This document shows, in pieces, positions 25,347 through 34,623 of a stretch of DNA of 64,000 nt. How positions within the stretch are numbered: position 1 is the first letter of the stretch; every line of letters starts with the position of its first letter. The notes beneath the pieces were generated by a model, which saw only the letters and a program-made list of their open reading frames with translations, did not search any database and was not told the DNA's origin. The stretch is from Bdellovibrionaceae bacterium UBA1609 (GTDB lineage Bacteria > Bdellovibrionota > Bdellovibrionia > Bdellovibrionales > UBA1609): positions 16,963 to 80,962 of the forward strand of contig DCMZ01000012.1 of assembly GCA_002321895.1 (NCBI GenBank), read 5' to 3'. The translations under genes were made by a program, and so were the position numbers.

Positions 25347-26387
25347 CTAGACGGATTTAGGATACCTGTGAAGATGTGTGAGAGTGATCGTGGCAAAGAG
25401 CAAAAAGAAGGCGCCGGATTGGTGCAAGACAGCTAGTTCTAGAGGAACTTTTAAAACAATAACTCCCACACCCAGTAGAAACTGTAAGCAGAGAAGCGAA
25501 AGGGTGAGCAAGACTGGACCACGAACACTCATTTGTTTGGAGTATTTAATGGTCTTAACTATTAGAACTATTCCACATAGGAGCAGACTCCATCCGAGAG
25601 TCCTATGAGTAAACTGTACAGTAGCATGGGTTTGGAAAAAATTAAGCCATGTCGGTTCCAAAAGTAATCCTTCAGCAGGGAAAAATCGACCAGACATGTC
25701 TGGAAAGGTGTTGTGTCCATAACCGGCTTTAAGGCCCGCAGTAAAAGCTCCCCAAACGATTTGAAGGGAGAGTAATGCTAAAAACGAAATAGAGTAGGGA
25801 AGAAGGGAGCTTGGCGAGGTGGATTTTGAAGTCCCACGAATCAGATCTAGTAAGATCCAATAAAGGTAACAAAAGATGGCAAGAGCGAGGCAAAGATGTG
25901 CCGCCAATCTGAAATGACTGACGTCCACTCGATCCACTAAGCCACTTTGAACCATATACCATCCCAAAACGCCCTGGCTGCCCCCTAAGATAAGTCCTAT
26001 CCATAATTTTAGAGAAAGGCTTCGGGAGGAAAGCCGGCCTCTGAATTGAAAGTAAACCAATGGTATAAAGTAAACCAGGCCAACCAGTCGACCAAGGGCA
26101 CGGTGAAACCATTCCCAGAAAAAAATGAGTTTAAACTCTCCTAAGCTCATACCAGCATTAGCGAGTTTGTATTCGGAAGAGGTTCTGTAAAGCTGAAACA
26201 CTCTGTCCCACTCTTCGGCGCTCATTGGGGGGAGGGCCCCCATTATAGGACGCCACTCCACCATTGAAAGCCCCGAGTCGGTGAGGCGAGTGATGCCCCC
26301 AACCAGAACCATCAAGTATACCAGTGCGCAGACAGATCCCAGCCAAATCAGTACGGAGTTTTTAGTTTTAACTTTTGTAGAATTCAT
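25347..26387 (-). CDS. ctaA: Heme A synthase, CtaA/COX15 (type 2)
   Basis: Inner-membrane enzyme that oxidises the C8 methyl of heme O to give heme A for aa3-type cytochrome oxidases. 346 residues with eight transmembrane helices in two four-helix halves. Conserved blocks: VLVGGITRLTDSGLSMVEWRPIMG (first helix and loop), FWEWFHRALGRLVG, HFRLAAHL, QFTHRTLGW and LAVLHQSGA, which provide the four heme-ligating histidines. The absence of a Cys pair in the first loop, and the WRPIMGALPP loop, fit the alphaproteobacterial/mitochondrial type. It starts by an ATGA overlap with the upstream cytochrome c gene, so the two are translated together. No ctaB or oxidase subunit gene is in the window. Confidence 0.93.
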   Translation of the reverse strand: MNSTKVKTKNSVLIWLGSVCALVYLMVLVGGITRLTDSGLSMVEWRPIMGALPPMSAEEWDRVFQLYRTSSEYKLANAGMSLGEFKLIFFWEWFHRALGRLVGLVYFIPLVYFQFRGRLSSRSLSLKLWIGLILGGSQGVLGWYMVQSGLVDRVDVSHFRLAAHLCLALAIFCYLYWILLDLIRGTSKSTSPSSLLPYSISFLALLSLQIVWGAFTAGLKAGYGHNTFPDMSGRFFPAEGLLLEPTWLNFFQTHATVQFTHRTLGWSLLLCGIVLIVKTIKYSKQMSVRGPVLLTLSLLCLQFLLGVGVIVLKVPLELAVLHQSGAFFLLFATITLTHLHRYPKSV

Positions 26388-26680
26388 TGGATGCCGTTGT
26401 AGTAGGTGGAAATGTCCAAAAAGTCTTTTTCATTTAAGTCGTCAAGGACACCATTCATAAGTACGTTTTTACGTTCTCCAGACTTGAAAGCTTTGAGCTG
26501 ATTGACCATATAAGTGATTTGTTGTCCTTTGAGGTTAGGCCATTCCGAGTTAGAAGAAACGCCATTGGTCCCATGGCAGGCAGCACAGGTGGCTGTCATG
26601 GTTTTACCTCGTTTAGGGTCGCCCATTTCCTCTGCGTTGAGGGAGAGCGAAAATACGCTTATTATAATCATCCATTTCAT
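26384..26680 (-). CDS. Small periplasmic cytochrome c (class I)
   Basis: 98 residues from ATG 26680, which begins the signal peptide MKWMIIISVFSLSLNAEE; an upstream in-frame start at 26716 is less fitting. One heme motif, CAACHGTNG, and a likely distal ligand in VLMNGVLDDL (Met); the order is that of cytochrome c553/c4 domains (GKTMTATCAACHG ... YMVNQLKAFKSGER ... DISTYY). A soluble electron carrier. Its stop overlaps the ctaA start by 4 nt (ATGA), so its supply is tied to heme A synthesis, consistent with delivery of electrons to an aa3 oxidase. Confidence 0.88.
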   Translation of the reverse strand: MKWMIIISVFSLSLNAEEMGDPKRGKTMTATCAACHGTNGVSSNSEWPNLKGQQITYMVNQLKAFKSGERKNVLMNGVLDDLNEKDFLDISTYYNGIQ

Positions 26681-26824
26681 GTCTCTGTTTACACCTTTTT
26701 GCGTGAAAAAAGTCAACTTTCTATGAGTACAGATTTATAAAAACAATTTGAAAAAGTACTGAAATTAATTAAAAATTTTATTTTGTGCGGCATTTAAATA
26801 ATATCCACATCGCGAGTCCACCGA

Positions 26825-28867
26825 ATGAACTTTTTGAAGATCCTCAATCAATTTCAAGGCGTATTTAAGTGGTCTTCCTTTATCATAACCTTTTTTATAA
26901 TGGTCATTTGTTTCTCAAATCTATCTTCCTATGATGTATATTGGCACCTGCATATGGGCTTGGATTTCATTGAAAAGGGGCTTTCTCTTTTTAAAGACCA
27001 TGTGTCCATAGATTTTAGAGGAGAAGAGGTATCCAATTCCTCTTGGCTCTTTCAAATCTTTCTTGCTCTATTTTATAAAATTGATGGGTCTTTTTTAGGG
27101 CTGTACATATTTAAAAGTTTAATTTTCGGTTCTATCCTCCTGTTGTTGATCTATTTTGGCCGCGTAAGAAAATGGGATTGGGGTTTTGTGTTTGTAGCGG
27201 TTTTGTTAGTGGCAATGTCCATTGCCAATCGCAGAATGCTTAGGCCAGAGAATTTATCCTATGTTTTTTTCCTCATTTTTACCTTTCAATATCTTTCAAT
27301 AGCTAGTGAGTTTTCGCGAAAAAAGCTTTGGGGAATGATCGCCGTCCTAGTGGTTTGGTGGAATTTTCATTCGAGTGTTTTATTTGGACTTGTAATAATA
27401 GCGGGAGTACTGGCGCAGAGGTTTATCTTCTGCATTCATAACAAGAAATATAATTTAATTTTTAAAGAAGTTTTGTTCTTCGGAATAGTGGCTAATTTAG
27501 TCATGTTTATCCATCCATTGATGACCCACCCTGCTCTTGGGTTGGCGGAAACTACAGATAAATGGTACACAATTATTACAGAATATCGTCCGCTTAGCAT
27601 AGAGAAAAACCGCTTAGAGCATTTTGTAAGTATGACAGTGATGCTTTCAGTACCAGTCATCTCATTGGTGAGAAAACGTCTAGATTTGTTTTTCATTTCC
27701 GGCATTATTATGGTTCAAACAGTGGTGAAATTTAAGCTCTATCCCTACTTTATGATATTCAACACAATTTTTTTGGTGGATTGGCTTTTTACAAAAAAGA
27801 ATCTGGCGACTTCCCTTTTGAGAGAGAGAAACAAAAAAGCCATTTCAATTTTAGGGGTATTCTTACTGTTTATTGGTTATAATGCAGTTCTTATGGTGTA
27901 TGGGCTCTATGGCTATTTTAGCCATTCCAGCGAGTTTGATAGGAGTCAGTATAAGTACAAATTTCCAGTTGAGATAGTGCAAACGATGAAAAATAATGGT
28001 TGGAAGGGACCCATTTTTAATAACTACAATGCTGGTGGTTATTTAGGTTTCGCATTTCGTGGGGAGTCTCCCATATTGATCGACGGACGAAGTAATATTC
28101 TTTATCCCTATGAATATTACGAAGAGTTAGTGAATGCTGGATCGCATGTTTTTCTATTTAGGGACTATGTAGTTAAAAGGAATATTCAGTACATTATTAC
28201 CGGTATGTCTTATTCGGACTTGTTGATGGATACCGCATTGAAGTCGGGTTATTATTCCATAGAAATGATAGATTCTACCAATATACTACTCACAAGGAAT
28301 GCCATTCAGTTTCCCATTTTTACTTTGCTTCTAGTGAAGCCGTATTGCCTGGATCCTAAGCATAAGGAAGCTCTAATGAGGGAAAGGGAGCTTGCTCTTT
28401 CAAAAGATTACCAAGTTATGGGTGAGGTATTTGATTATATCCTAGCCTATTTAGAATCTGAGGATCCAAAAGCATTTATCCATCAACAAGTGAGTTGGAA
28501 AAAGGTTGCCATTCAAAGGTTGCGATTGTACTTCGCTTTTTTGAACAATGAGTTGGGGTTAATGTTGAGAATATCTGCAGGATCACCTCTGCCTCGTCTC
28601 TTAGCTTTGAAACTAAGCCGAAAGTTGGCCATGGATAATGACCCAATGGGAGCTGCTGAAGTCTTATCTCGAGCCAGACCGCCCCAAGGAGCTGGTCCTT
28701 TGGAGCAGTTTTCCTTTTTGGAGCAAATGAAGTGGTTGAATTCCAAATTTGAGAACCTCATTGATTCTTCAAAAATCGAAAAATTAGAGAAACTCACACA
28801 ACAGTACTCATTTTCTGGAGATGGAGCATCAGCTCGCTATCTCTCCTGCGATCGCTACGTCTATTGA
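26825..28867 (+). CDS. Polytopic membrane protein, GT-C glycosyltransferase-like
   Basis: 680 residues. About ten transmembrane helices fill residues ~15-375, then a soluble C-terminal part. The first loop has SYDVYWHLHMGLDFIEKG, an acidic loop plus WHL/G pattern, and the exoplasmic part has PIFNNYNAGGYLGFAFRGESPILIDGRSNILYP, a motif combination seen in unannotated membrane proteins of the GT-C type (lipid-sugar dependent glycosyltransferases). Transfer of a sugar from a polyprenyl carrier is inference. The gene is more AT-rich than its neighbours and starts at ATG 26825 with no good ribosome binding site. It stands divergent from the cytochrome/ctaA unit. Confidence 0.55.
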   Translation: MNFLKILNQFQGVFKWSSFIITFFIMVICFSNLSSYDVYWHLHMGLDFIEKGLSLFKDHVSIDFRGEEVSNSSWLFQIFLALFYKIDGSFLGLYIFKSLIFGSILLLLIYFGRVRKWDWGFVFVAVLLVAMSIANRRMLRPENLSYVFFLIFTFQYLSIASEFSRKKLWGMIAVLVVWWNFHSSVLFGLVIIAGVLAQRFIFCIHNKKYNLIFKEVLFFGIVANLVMFIHPLMTHPALGLAETTDKWYTIITEYRPLSIEKNRLEHFVSMTVMLSVPVISLVRKRLDLFFISGIIMVQTVVKFKLYPYFMIFNTIFLVDWLFTKKNLATSLLRERNKKAISILGVFLLFIGYNAVLMVYGLYGYFSHSSEFDRSQYKYKFPVEIVQTMKNNGWKGPIFNNYNAGGYLGFAFRGESPILIDGRSNILYPYEYYEELVNAGSHVFLFRDYVVKRNIQYIITGMSYSDLLMDTALKSGYYSIEMIDSTNILLTRNAIQFPIFTLLLVKPYCLDPKHKEALMRERELALSKDYQVMGEVFDYILAYLESEDPKAFIHQQVSWKKVAIQRLRLYFAFLNNELGLMLRISAGSPLPRLLALKLSRKLAMDNDPMGAAEVLSRARPPQGAGPLEQFSFLEQMKWLNSKFENLIDSSKIEKLEKLTQQYSFSGDGASARYLSCDRYVY

Positions 28868-28969
28868 TAGCCTAACAATTGAACACCTATGTACTGTTTT
28901 CACTTCTGAAATGGCCGCTAGGAGAATTGGCGTTTACCCCTTAAAACTGTATCTCATTGGAGTTGAGAT

Positions 28970-29905
28970 ATGGGAAAAATAGATAAAACAGGATTGCTGT
29001 ATGCATTAAGTTCCTATTTGTTTTGGGGTACAGTTCCGTTCTATTTTTGGGCTGTCAAAGAGGTTTCTTCTTTAGAGGTTCTTAGTCACCGGGTTCTTTG
29101 GTCCGTAGTCTGTTTAGCGGCAATATTGCGGTTTCAAAAACGATTGATCCCCACTTTGAAACTACTCTTCAATAAAAAAGTATTTCTAAGTATGCTTGTG
29201 ACGGGTTCACTCATGGTGACCAACTGGTTGATTTTCATACATGCTATTTCTTCTGGACAGACTTTGGAAAGCAGCTTTGGATATTTTATCCTGCCATTGA
29301 TCTCTATTGCTTTGGGCTTTTTGGTTCTTGGCGAGAAACTCAGCCGGAGCCAATTTGTGGCTCTTTTCCTCGCTTCATTGGGTGTCATCTACCAGATTGT
29401 TTTAATTGGTGAATTGCCTTGGATAGCATTGGGCTTGGCCATCACTTTCGGAATTTATGGTTTGATTAGAAAACAGGTGAAAGTGGGGCCGATCCAGGGT
29501 GTATTCTTGGAGGCGACCATTGTTTTACCCGTAGCAGCGTTAGCTTTGTATGTACAGGGTAACAAAGGGTTATTGGTTTTTGGTGAAGATCTTCATTTAA
29601 CTTTCTTGCTCTCGTTGGCTGGCTTTATGACTTTTATTCCTTTGTGGCTTTTTTCAGAAGGGGCCAAGCGAATACCATTAAGTGCCAATGGGTTTCTGCA
29701 GTTTATGACGCCGACCATCCACTTTTTTGTGGCTATTGTTTCTTTCAACGAGCCCCTAGATAGCAATAGGCTAGTGAGCTTTGCCTTGGTTTGGGTAGGG
29801 TTAGCTATCATGGTGATATTCCCGCTAATGCGAAATCAGATCCAAAGTTATAAATCTCGCCGTTCAAAGAAATTACACGGCCATAGAGGAGCATCGGCTC
29901 TCTAG
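28970..29905 (+). CDS. rarD: EamA-family transporter RarD
   Basis: Ten-helix inner-membrane transporter of the drug/metabolite superfamily, 311 residues. The N-terminus GLLYALSSYLFWGTVPFYFWAVKEVSSLEVLSHRVLWS is the RarD signature, with two EamA repeats (~8-140, ~150-290); NWLIFIHAISSGQTLESSFGYFILPL and FSEGAKRIPLSANGFLQFMTPTIHF are further conserved blocks. RarD proteins are named for chloramphenicol sensitivity in E. coli; the natural substrate is not established. GGAG lies upstream of the ATG. Single gene. Confidence 0.9.
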   Translation: MGKIDKTGLLYALSSYLFWGTVPFYFWAVKEVSSLEVLSHRVLWSVVCLAAILRFQKRLIPTLKLLFNKKVFLSMLVTGSLMVTNWLIFIHAISSGQTLESSFGYFILPLISIALGFLVLGEKLSRSQFVALFLASLGVIYQIVLIGELPWIALGLAITFGIYGLIRKQVKVGPIQGVFLEATIVLPVAALALYVQGNKGLLVFGEDLHLTFLLSLAGFMTFIPLWLFSEGAKRIPLSANGFLQFMTPTIHFFVAIVSFNEPLDSNRLVSFALVWVGLAIMVIFPLMRNQIQSYKSRRSKKLHGHRGASAL

Positions 29906-29982
29906 CCAAATCTAAAGCTATTGCATATACTCCAGATTGATTCATAATGTGTGTTTGTGAATATTATCTGGGGGGAGTATCA

Positions 29983-30624
29983 ATGAGATCTTTAATAGGG
30001 ATAGCTGCATTATTATTTTCGTTTCCAACGTTAGCCATTCAGGTCATCGCGCTCAAGGGAAATGTAAAGTACAAAAATCAAGACGGACAGTTTGTTGGTC
30101 TAAAAGAAAATCAAACTTTTAAAACTCAAGCTACATTTAGGACGGGTAGGAAGTCATTGGTCCTCTTGAAATTAACTAACGGATCTCGAGTTAAGTTAAA
30201 CGCTCAAACCACTTTAAGTGTGAAAGACCAGATTGAGGCAGAAGTCGATCTGAGTCAGGGTAGTGTGTTCGTGAAGTTTAACAAAGAGAAGGGTAAATCA
30301 TTTCGGCTGAAGACGAGAACGGCCGTAGCTGGAGTCAGAGGAACAGAGTTTTTTACTAGCTATGGTTCCAATGAAAATGGCGATGACGTTTGGTTATGTG
30401 TGAATGAAGGTGTGGTTCGAGTGGAGAACTTGAACACAAAATCGGTTAAGAATGTAAAGCAAGGTGAGGGAGTTGGGATACCCTCCGGCAAAGAAACTAC
30501 TGATCCTAAACCCTTAGCGTGGACTAAAAAGCTCAATTGGAATATGGATTCGGATTCAGATTTAGAGAATACGGTGAGTATTGAAGCCGCCTATACGGAT
30601 CTTTTGGATGAGGATTATGATTAG
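29983..30624 (+). CDS. Exported FecR-domain protein
   Basis: 213 residues from ATG 29983, preceded by GGGGGAG; an earlier in-frame start at 29947 lacks this and would spoil the signal peptide MRSLIGIAALLFSFPTLA. The FecR domain covers ~20-155: VIALKGNVKYKNQDGQFVGLKENQTF, a strand-rich core and TRTAVAGVRGTEFFTSYG. The C-terminus is acidic. The stop overlaps the start of the next gene, which encodes a probable outer-membrane barrel, so both are made together. Their pairing suggests the FecR domain works in the periplasm or at the inner face of the outer membrane; no sigma factor gene is near. Confidence 0.8.
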   Translation: MRSLIGIAALLFSFPTLAIQVIALKGNVKYKNQDGQFVGLKENQTFKTQATFRTGRKSLVLLKLTNGSRVKLNAQTTLSVKDQIEAEVDLSQGSVFVKFNKEKGKSFRLKTRTAVAGVRGTEFFTSYGSNENGDDVWLCVNEGVVRVENLNTKSVKNVKQGEGVGIPSGKETTDPKPLAWTKKLNWNMDSDSDLENTVSIEAAYTDLLDEDYD

Positions 30625-31375
30625 GGCAATTATTCTTTTAGTAATTAGTTTTTACGGTTTGGTGGGAATGGGGCATGACCATTCCCCTCACGACAGTGAC
30701 CCCAGCGCGTCTCCTCAACTGGGGTTAGATTTAAGATATATTTTGAAGGATGGTTTGCTCACCTATATTGGCGAGGTACAAGCTCATCAAAACAATTTTG
30801 GACGCGAGATCTACTCAGCCCAAATTCTTGCTTATTATAGACTGCATACGAACCTTAAAGTGGGAGTTTTAGTTCGCCAGCAATATGGTGCTGTTCACGA
30901 TGATGATTGGCTTGAGGACTCAGGGGACTGGTTTTGGGGAGAAACCCAAAATAGACGTGAAACTCAATTTGGCTTGGATGTTACACCAAGGATACTTCTT
31001 TCCGATTGTCTCGTTGGCGAGATTAAGTTGCGTTACATGTATAATGATTTCAATCATCATCAGACTTTAAAAGTCCGACCTGGAGTCACCTATTTTTGGC
31101 TGAAACAGGGAAAGCCTTTTTGGAATTTATTTGGTCGATGGGAACGCTATGTTCCACTTAATTTTGGTAATCATTCTGTCTATGAGGATTGGCTCTATCT
31201 AGGCGGATTGTTTCATAAAACTCCCTCCTTTAAACCGGGATTCTTTGTCGCTTTGAAGCGCGGGTATTGGACGCCGAGCCAGCAGGCGAAGGTGATCCGA
31301 CCGGGAGAGTCTTACGAGTACACGGAAAACACTGTTGTGCTAGGGCTATCCTTTACCTTTTTAAATTCTTTATAG
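30617..31375 (+). CDS. Probable outer-membrane beta-barrel paired with FecR protein
   Basis: 252 residues from ATG 30617, eight nt inside the preceding gene and with GAGGATT as ribosome binding site; earlier in-frame starts lie deeper in that gene. Signal peptide MIRAIILLVISFYGLVGMG, then a His/Asp-rich segment (GHDHSPHDSD) that could bind metal. The rest is amphipathic strands (LTYIGEVQAHQNNFGREIYSAQILAYYRL, LKVGVLVRQQYG, VVLGLSFTFLNSL), ending with a hydrophobic strand near Phe as barrel proteins do. Translational coupling to the FecR protein implies joint function. No named family. Confidence 0.65.
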   Translation: MIRAIILLVISFYGLVGMGHDHSPHDSDPSASPQLGLDLRYILKDGLLTYIGEVQAHQNNFGREIYSAQILAYYRLHTNLKVGVLVRQQYGAVHDDDWLEDSGDWFWGETQNRRETQFGLDVTPRILLSDCLVGEIKLRYMYNDFNHHQTLKVRPGVTYFWLKQGKPFWNLFGRWERYVPLNFGNHSVYEDWLYLGGLFHKTPSFKPGFFVALKRGYWTPSQQAKVIRPGESYEYTENTVVLGLSFTFLNSL

Positions 31376-31481
31376 TCCTTTCTGAAATCTCTTCCCTAGT
31401 TGCAGATGCCGAACCGTGTTAGTTCCAGACTAAACAAAAACACATATGTACCCCGGCATCCCCCACGAAAGGAATACCAGA

Positions 31482-33848
31482 ATGTTCGCTAGACATTTAT
31501 TAACAGCGACTTTGGCGGTTTCAATGGCAGTTCCAGCATTTGCTGTAGAGCGGTTATCTACCCCCGAGTTAGCTAAACACATAAAAGAAGTGGCTACAGG
31601 CCAAAAACAATTAAAGTATGTCATTGATAACCAAAAAGCCGCATTAAGCTTAGGCCGTGAGCCAGAAGCCTTCGTTGCTGGTGGAGGATTTTTTAGCGCG
31701 AGCATTCCTAATCCTGGAGACCCTTTAGGGAATTCTAAAATAATGGTGAATGATAACCTTTTTAAATACATGTGGCAGATGCAAGCCAGTGAGTCCCGAC
31801 ATTTGGAAGGACCTGGATATGTAAACATCATTGCTCAATTTGATGGTACAGATCAGCCCGAACTATTAAAATATGTTAAAGAGGGTGATGTGGTTGTTTA
31901 CTGGCACCCTGAGTATGCAGATGAAAGCATGGACACATATCAGCAATGGCGGGCTACCCATGCTGCAACTATTGTTGAAGTGGAAAAAGATGGAAAAACT
32001 TTAATTGCCACTGCAGACATCCCTGCGGGTTACGCTCGTCCCTTTAACGGTTCTGCGAGAACTCCCGCTCACGTATTTAGATACGTAGCTCGTGATGCTG
32101 CTGGAAATATCATTCCAAATGTTGAAGCTTACGGTAAGCAAATCGCTCGTTGGGCGACGATGGCTTTCGGTCGTTTTGGTTTTAACGGTGACTACGGATC
32201 TATGTCCGTACGTCGTCCTATCGACCTTAAAGGTTTTGCGCGGGAATACCTAGATCCAAATGGTGAGATTCCTGAAATGTATTGTGCATGGTATGCCTAC
32301 ACTAACGTGAACTTGGGTGTAATGTGCCCACTAGGTTCTGGTTGTGTTGAGAACAACTTTTCATCAGATCACGAACGCCTCACTAGCCAAGACAATCCTT
32401 TTAGCTACATTGGTGACAGCAATCGTGGTTACTCCAATGTGATGTATGGAGAAGGTAAGTACAGCGACTATGCTACTGGTGCTGGTATGAGCTATGGTTT
32501 TGATAAGTTCGCGGTTAAGCCGTTGACGGCTCAAAACCTTATGATGAACTTTTTTGATCGTGTGATCGGTACCGATAAAGATGCGGCTAAAACTCCGCAA
32601 ACTTGGGTGGCTCACGCGATGTTTAAAGCGGGTGCTTTACAGCAACAAAAAGATTCATTTATGTACAACTTCCGTACTCGTGCTGGCCGTGTCATTCCTA
32701 CCGTAACCGCTGAGCAAGATGGCAGTGGCTACACAATCAGTGAAGAGGACGCTGAGGCCTACACTGAAGAGGTGGGAAACCTGATTGATCAGTTTGCCTA
32801 CCTTTACAAGCAGTCTGCAGAGAAAGTGGGTGCGGGTGAAGCGGATCCAGTTGCGGAAGAGCAACAAATCCGTGCTAAACTTAAAGAGCTTTTAGATACA
32901 GAAAGAGCCAAGCCCACAGGCCGTCGTTGGATCCCTCCTTATGGGTTTGCTGCGGAAGCAGAAGCGGTAGAGCAATATCTTTTACCTGAAGGTGAAAAGT
33001 ATCTTCCAGCCATGGTTTATGTGGGAACTATCATTCACTATGATAGCTACCTTAAAGAAGCTGGTTCTGCGAGCCAAAACTACATCTCTCCAAAAGGTGG
33101 CCTAGCGGCAGATCCTAGAGATGCAGCTTTAGATGCAAAAATTCTTGCAGCCCTTGGAATCGAAGCTTCCACTATGGAAGAGCCTCGCCGTCCAGAATAC
33201 AACTATTGCAGTAACTACCGTAGAGCGTCTCGTCAGTGGAGAAGTTGTCGTTGGGAAAACCGTAATCTTCGTGTGGCTTATGAAGAAGCGTTGGCGGCCT
33301 ATGAAAGCGGTCAGTCTAATGTAGATGCGACTGAGGCCTTGTTTGAAGCCCTTATGGCAGAAACGGAAGACAACTATGCTTTTGGTTTAAACCCTTACGA
33401 ATCTGCGGCACTTAAAGCTGTGCTTTACCACTGGCAAGATGAGTTCCCAGAAGACGAAGACGAGTTGGCTTCCGACCGGGTACAGGAGCTTGTTAAGGCT
33501 CACAACAACTACGGTATGGACCCTGTAACATTTAAGCGTTGGTTGGTGTCTTACTGGAACAGTCCTAAATCAGTTCGTCCAACACTTTATGATGTTGAGA
33601 ACGGTGGTAAGTTGTTTAAGTTACCTTCTAACTCTGCTGAGTTAGCGACACTTACAGATGCTGATGCTTTCTTCTCTTTAAATTCAGAAGTTCTATCTGA
33701 TGCTGAAAGAAAGTCAGTGGCTACAAACAGTGCCAACGATCCTACAGACGCTCAACCGCGTTTGGACGAAGAAATCGTTTGCGGTGGAGACCGAGGAGAC
33801 CAGCGGGTTCCATTGGCATCTGCTGACGTAATTCCTAACTGTAACTAA
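31482..33848 (+). CDS. Large exported protein, possible permuted papain-fold (NlpC/P60-YiiX-like) enzyme
   Basis: 788 residues from ATG 31482, with AAGGA 9 nt upstream and the signal peptide MFARHLLTATLAVSMAVPAFA; the frame is open to 31446. Residues ~130-290 contain GDVVVYWHPEY, THAATIVEVEKDG with His160, and PEMYCAWYAYTNVNLG with Cys268. A His before Cys in this spacing is the order of permuted papain-fold proteins such as YiiX; the assignment is inference. A Cys/Arg/Tyr-rich patch (YNYCSNYRRASRQWRSCRW) near 585 and acidic helices follow. Codon bias is strong, so it is probably abundant. A terminator follows 26 nt after the stop. Confidence 0.55.
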   Translation: MFARHLLTATLAVSMAVPAFAVERLSTPELAKHIKEVATGQKQLKYVIDNQKAALSLGREPEAFVAGGGFFSASIPNPGDPLGNSKIMVNDNLFKYMWQMQASESRHLEGPGYVNIIAQFDGTDQPELLKYVKEGDVVVYWHPEYADESMDTYQQWRATHAATIVEVEKDGKTLIATADIPAGYARPFNGSARTPAHVFRYVARDAAGNIIPNVEAYGKQIARWATMAFGRFGFNGDYGSMSVRRPIDLKGFAREYLDPNGEIPEMYCAWYAYTNVNLGVMCPLGSGCVENNFSSDHERLTSQDNPFSYIGDSNRGYSNVMYGEGKYSDYATGAGMSYGFDKFAVKPLTAQNLMMNFFDRVIGTDKDAAKTPQTWVAHAMFKAGALQQQKDSFMYNFRTRAGRVIPTVTAEQDGSGYTISEEDAEAYTEEVGNLIDQFAYLYKQSAEKVGAGEADPVAEEQQIRAKLKELLDTERAKPTGRRWIPPYGFAAEAEAVEQYLLPEGEKYLPAMVYVGTIIHYDSYLKEAGSASQNYISPKGGLAADPRDAALDAKILAALGIEASTMEEPRRPEYNYCSNYRRASRQWRSCRWENRNLRVAYEEALAAYESGQSNVDATEALFEALMAETEDNYAFGLNPYESAALKAVLYHWQDEFPEDEDELASDRVQELVKAHNNYGMDPVTFKRWLVSYWNSPKSVRPTLYDVENGGKLFKLPSNSAELATLTDADAFFSLNSEVLSDAERKSVATNSANDPTDAQPRLDEEIVCGGDRGDQRVPLASADVIPNCN

Positions 33849-33874
33849 GTTTGGATTTAATGTTTTGATTTTTT

Positions 33875-33903
33875 AAAGGCGACCTTTGGGTCGCCTTTTT
33901 TTA
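33875..33903 (+). terminator. Rho-independent terminator
   Basis: AAAGGCGACC (33875-33884) and GGTCGCCTTT (33889-33898) form a perfect stem with a TTTG loop, followed by a T run. Confidence 0.92.
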
Positions 33904-33916
33904 TGCTCTGCCGGAA

Positions 33917-34369
33917 TTAAATCGCTAGATACTCCAATTGCGACATGAAATTCTCAACCGGAAGGATTTTTTGTTTAAAATGATCTTCTTTTAGGAGTTC
34001 GGAAAGTAAGTAAAGTGCATCGGTGACCGTAAAAATACCGATCACTTGATTCTTCTCGTTGGCAACAATGGCACAGCCTATTTTTTTGCGGGCCATATGA
34101 TAAGTGACATCCTCTAAATCCTCTCCTGGGGCCACTGTATAAACATCTTCGGTCATCACTTGACCCACTGGAGTTTCGGCTCCCTTTGGGCTGGATAGGC
34201 CTTGTAAGAGGTCTCTGTGGCTGACTATGCCAATAATTTGGTCTTCTGACATGACAGGGAGATGGCGAATATTACAGTCCTGCATGAGTTTTATGGCATG
34301 TTGGACGCTCAGCTGTGCATCTGTAATGAATGGATATTTTTGCATTCTCTCTTTAACTAAAACGCTCAA
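33917..34369 (-). CDS. Tandem CBS-domain protein
   Basis: 150 residues starting at TTG 34369. That start is chosen because AAGGAGGG stands 4-5 nt before it, while an in-frame ATG at 34411 has no such site. Two CBS motifs form one Bateman module: residues ~6-60 (VLVKERMQKYPFITDAQLSVQHAIKLMQDCNIRHLPVM, IIGIVSHRDLL) and ~72-130 (VGQVMTEDVYTVAPGEDLEDVTYHMARKKIGCAIVA, VIGIFTVTDALYLL). Such modules bind adenine nucleotides or SAM and regulate partner proteins. No catalytic domain is attached. Convergent with the gene at 31482. Confidence 0.88.
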   Translation of the reverse strand: MSVLVKERMQKYPFITDAQLSVQHAIKLMQDCNIRHLPVMSEDQIIGIVSHRDLLQGLSSPKGAETPVGQVMTEDVYTVAPGEDLEDVTYHMARKKIGCAIVANEKNQVIGIFTVTDALYLLSELLKEDHFKQKILPVENFMSQLEYLAI

Positions 34370-34623
34370 GTGGCCCTCCTTTTTAAAATGTGATCTTGCC
34401 CTGTTAATCATCTAGAGCAATGGAGATACCAGTTGAGAGCGCTCAGAGGCCTATACAGCGGATATATGGGAACAATTGTCCAATGGCCGTGAAAACCTGT
34501 CACCTTGTTGAGCGCTTCCTTGTGCCGTTGTGTAACATATTGATGAATGGTCAGGTTGAGGATTGGAGAAATCCTTTTGATTAACCCATTGCACCTCAGC
34601 TAGGTGTGTGCAGATAATGTCTT

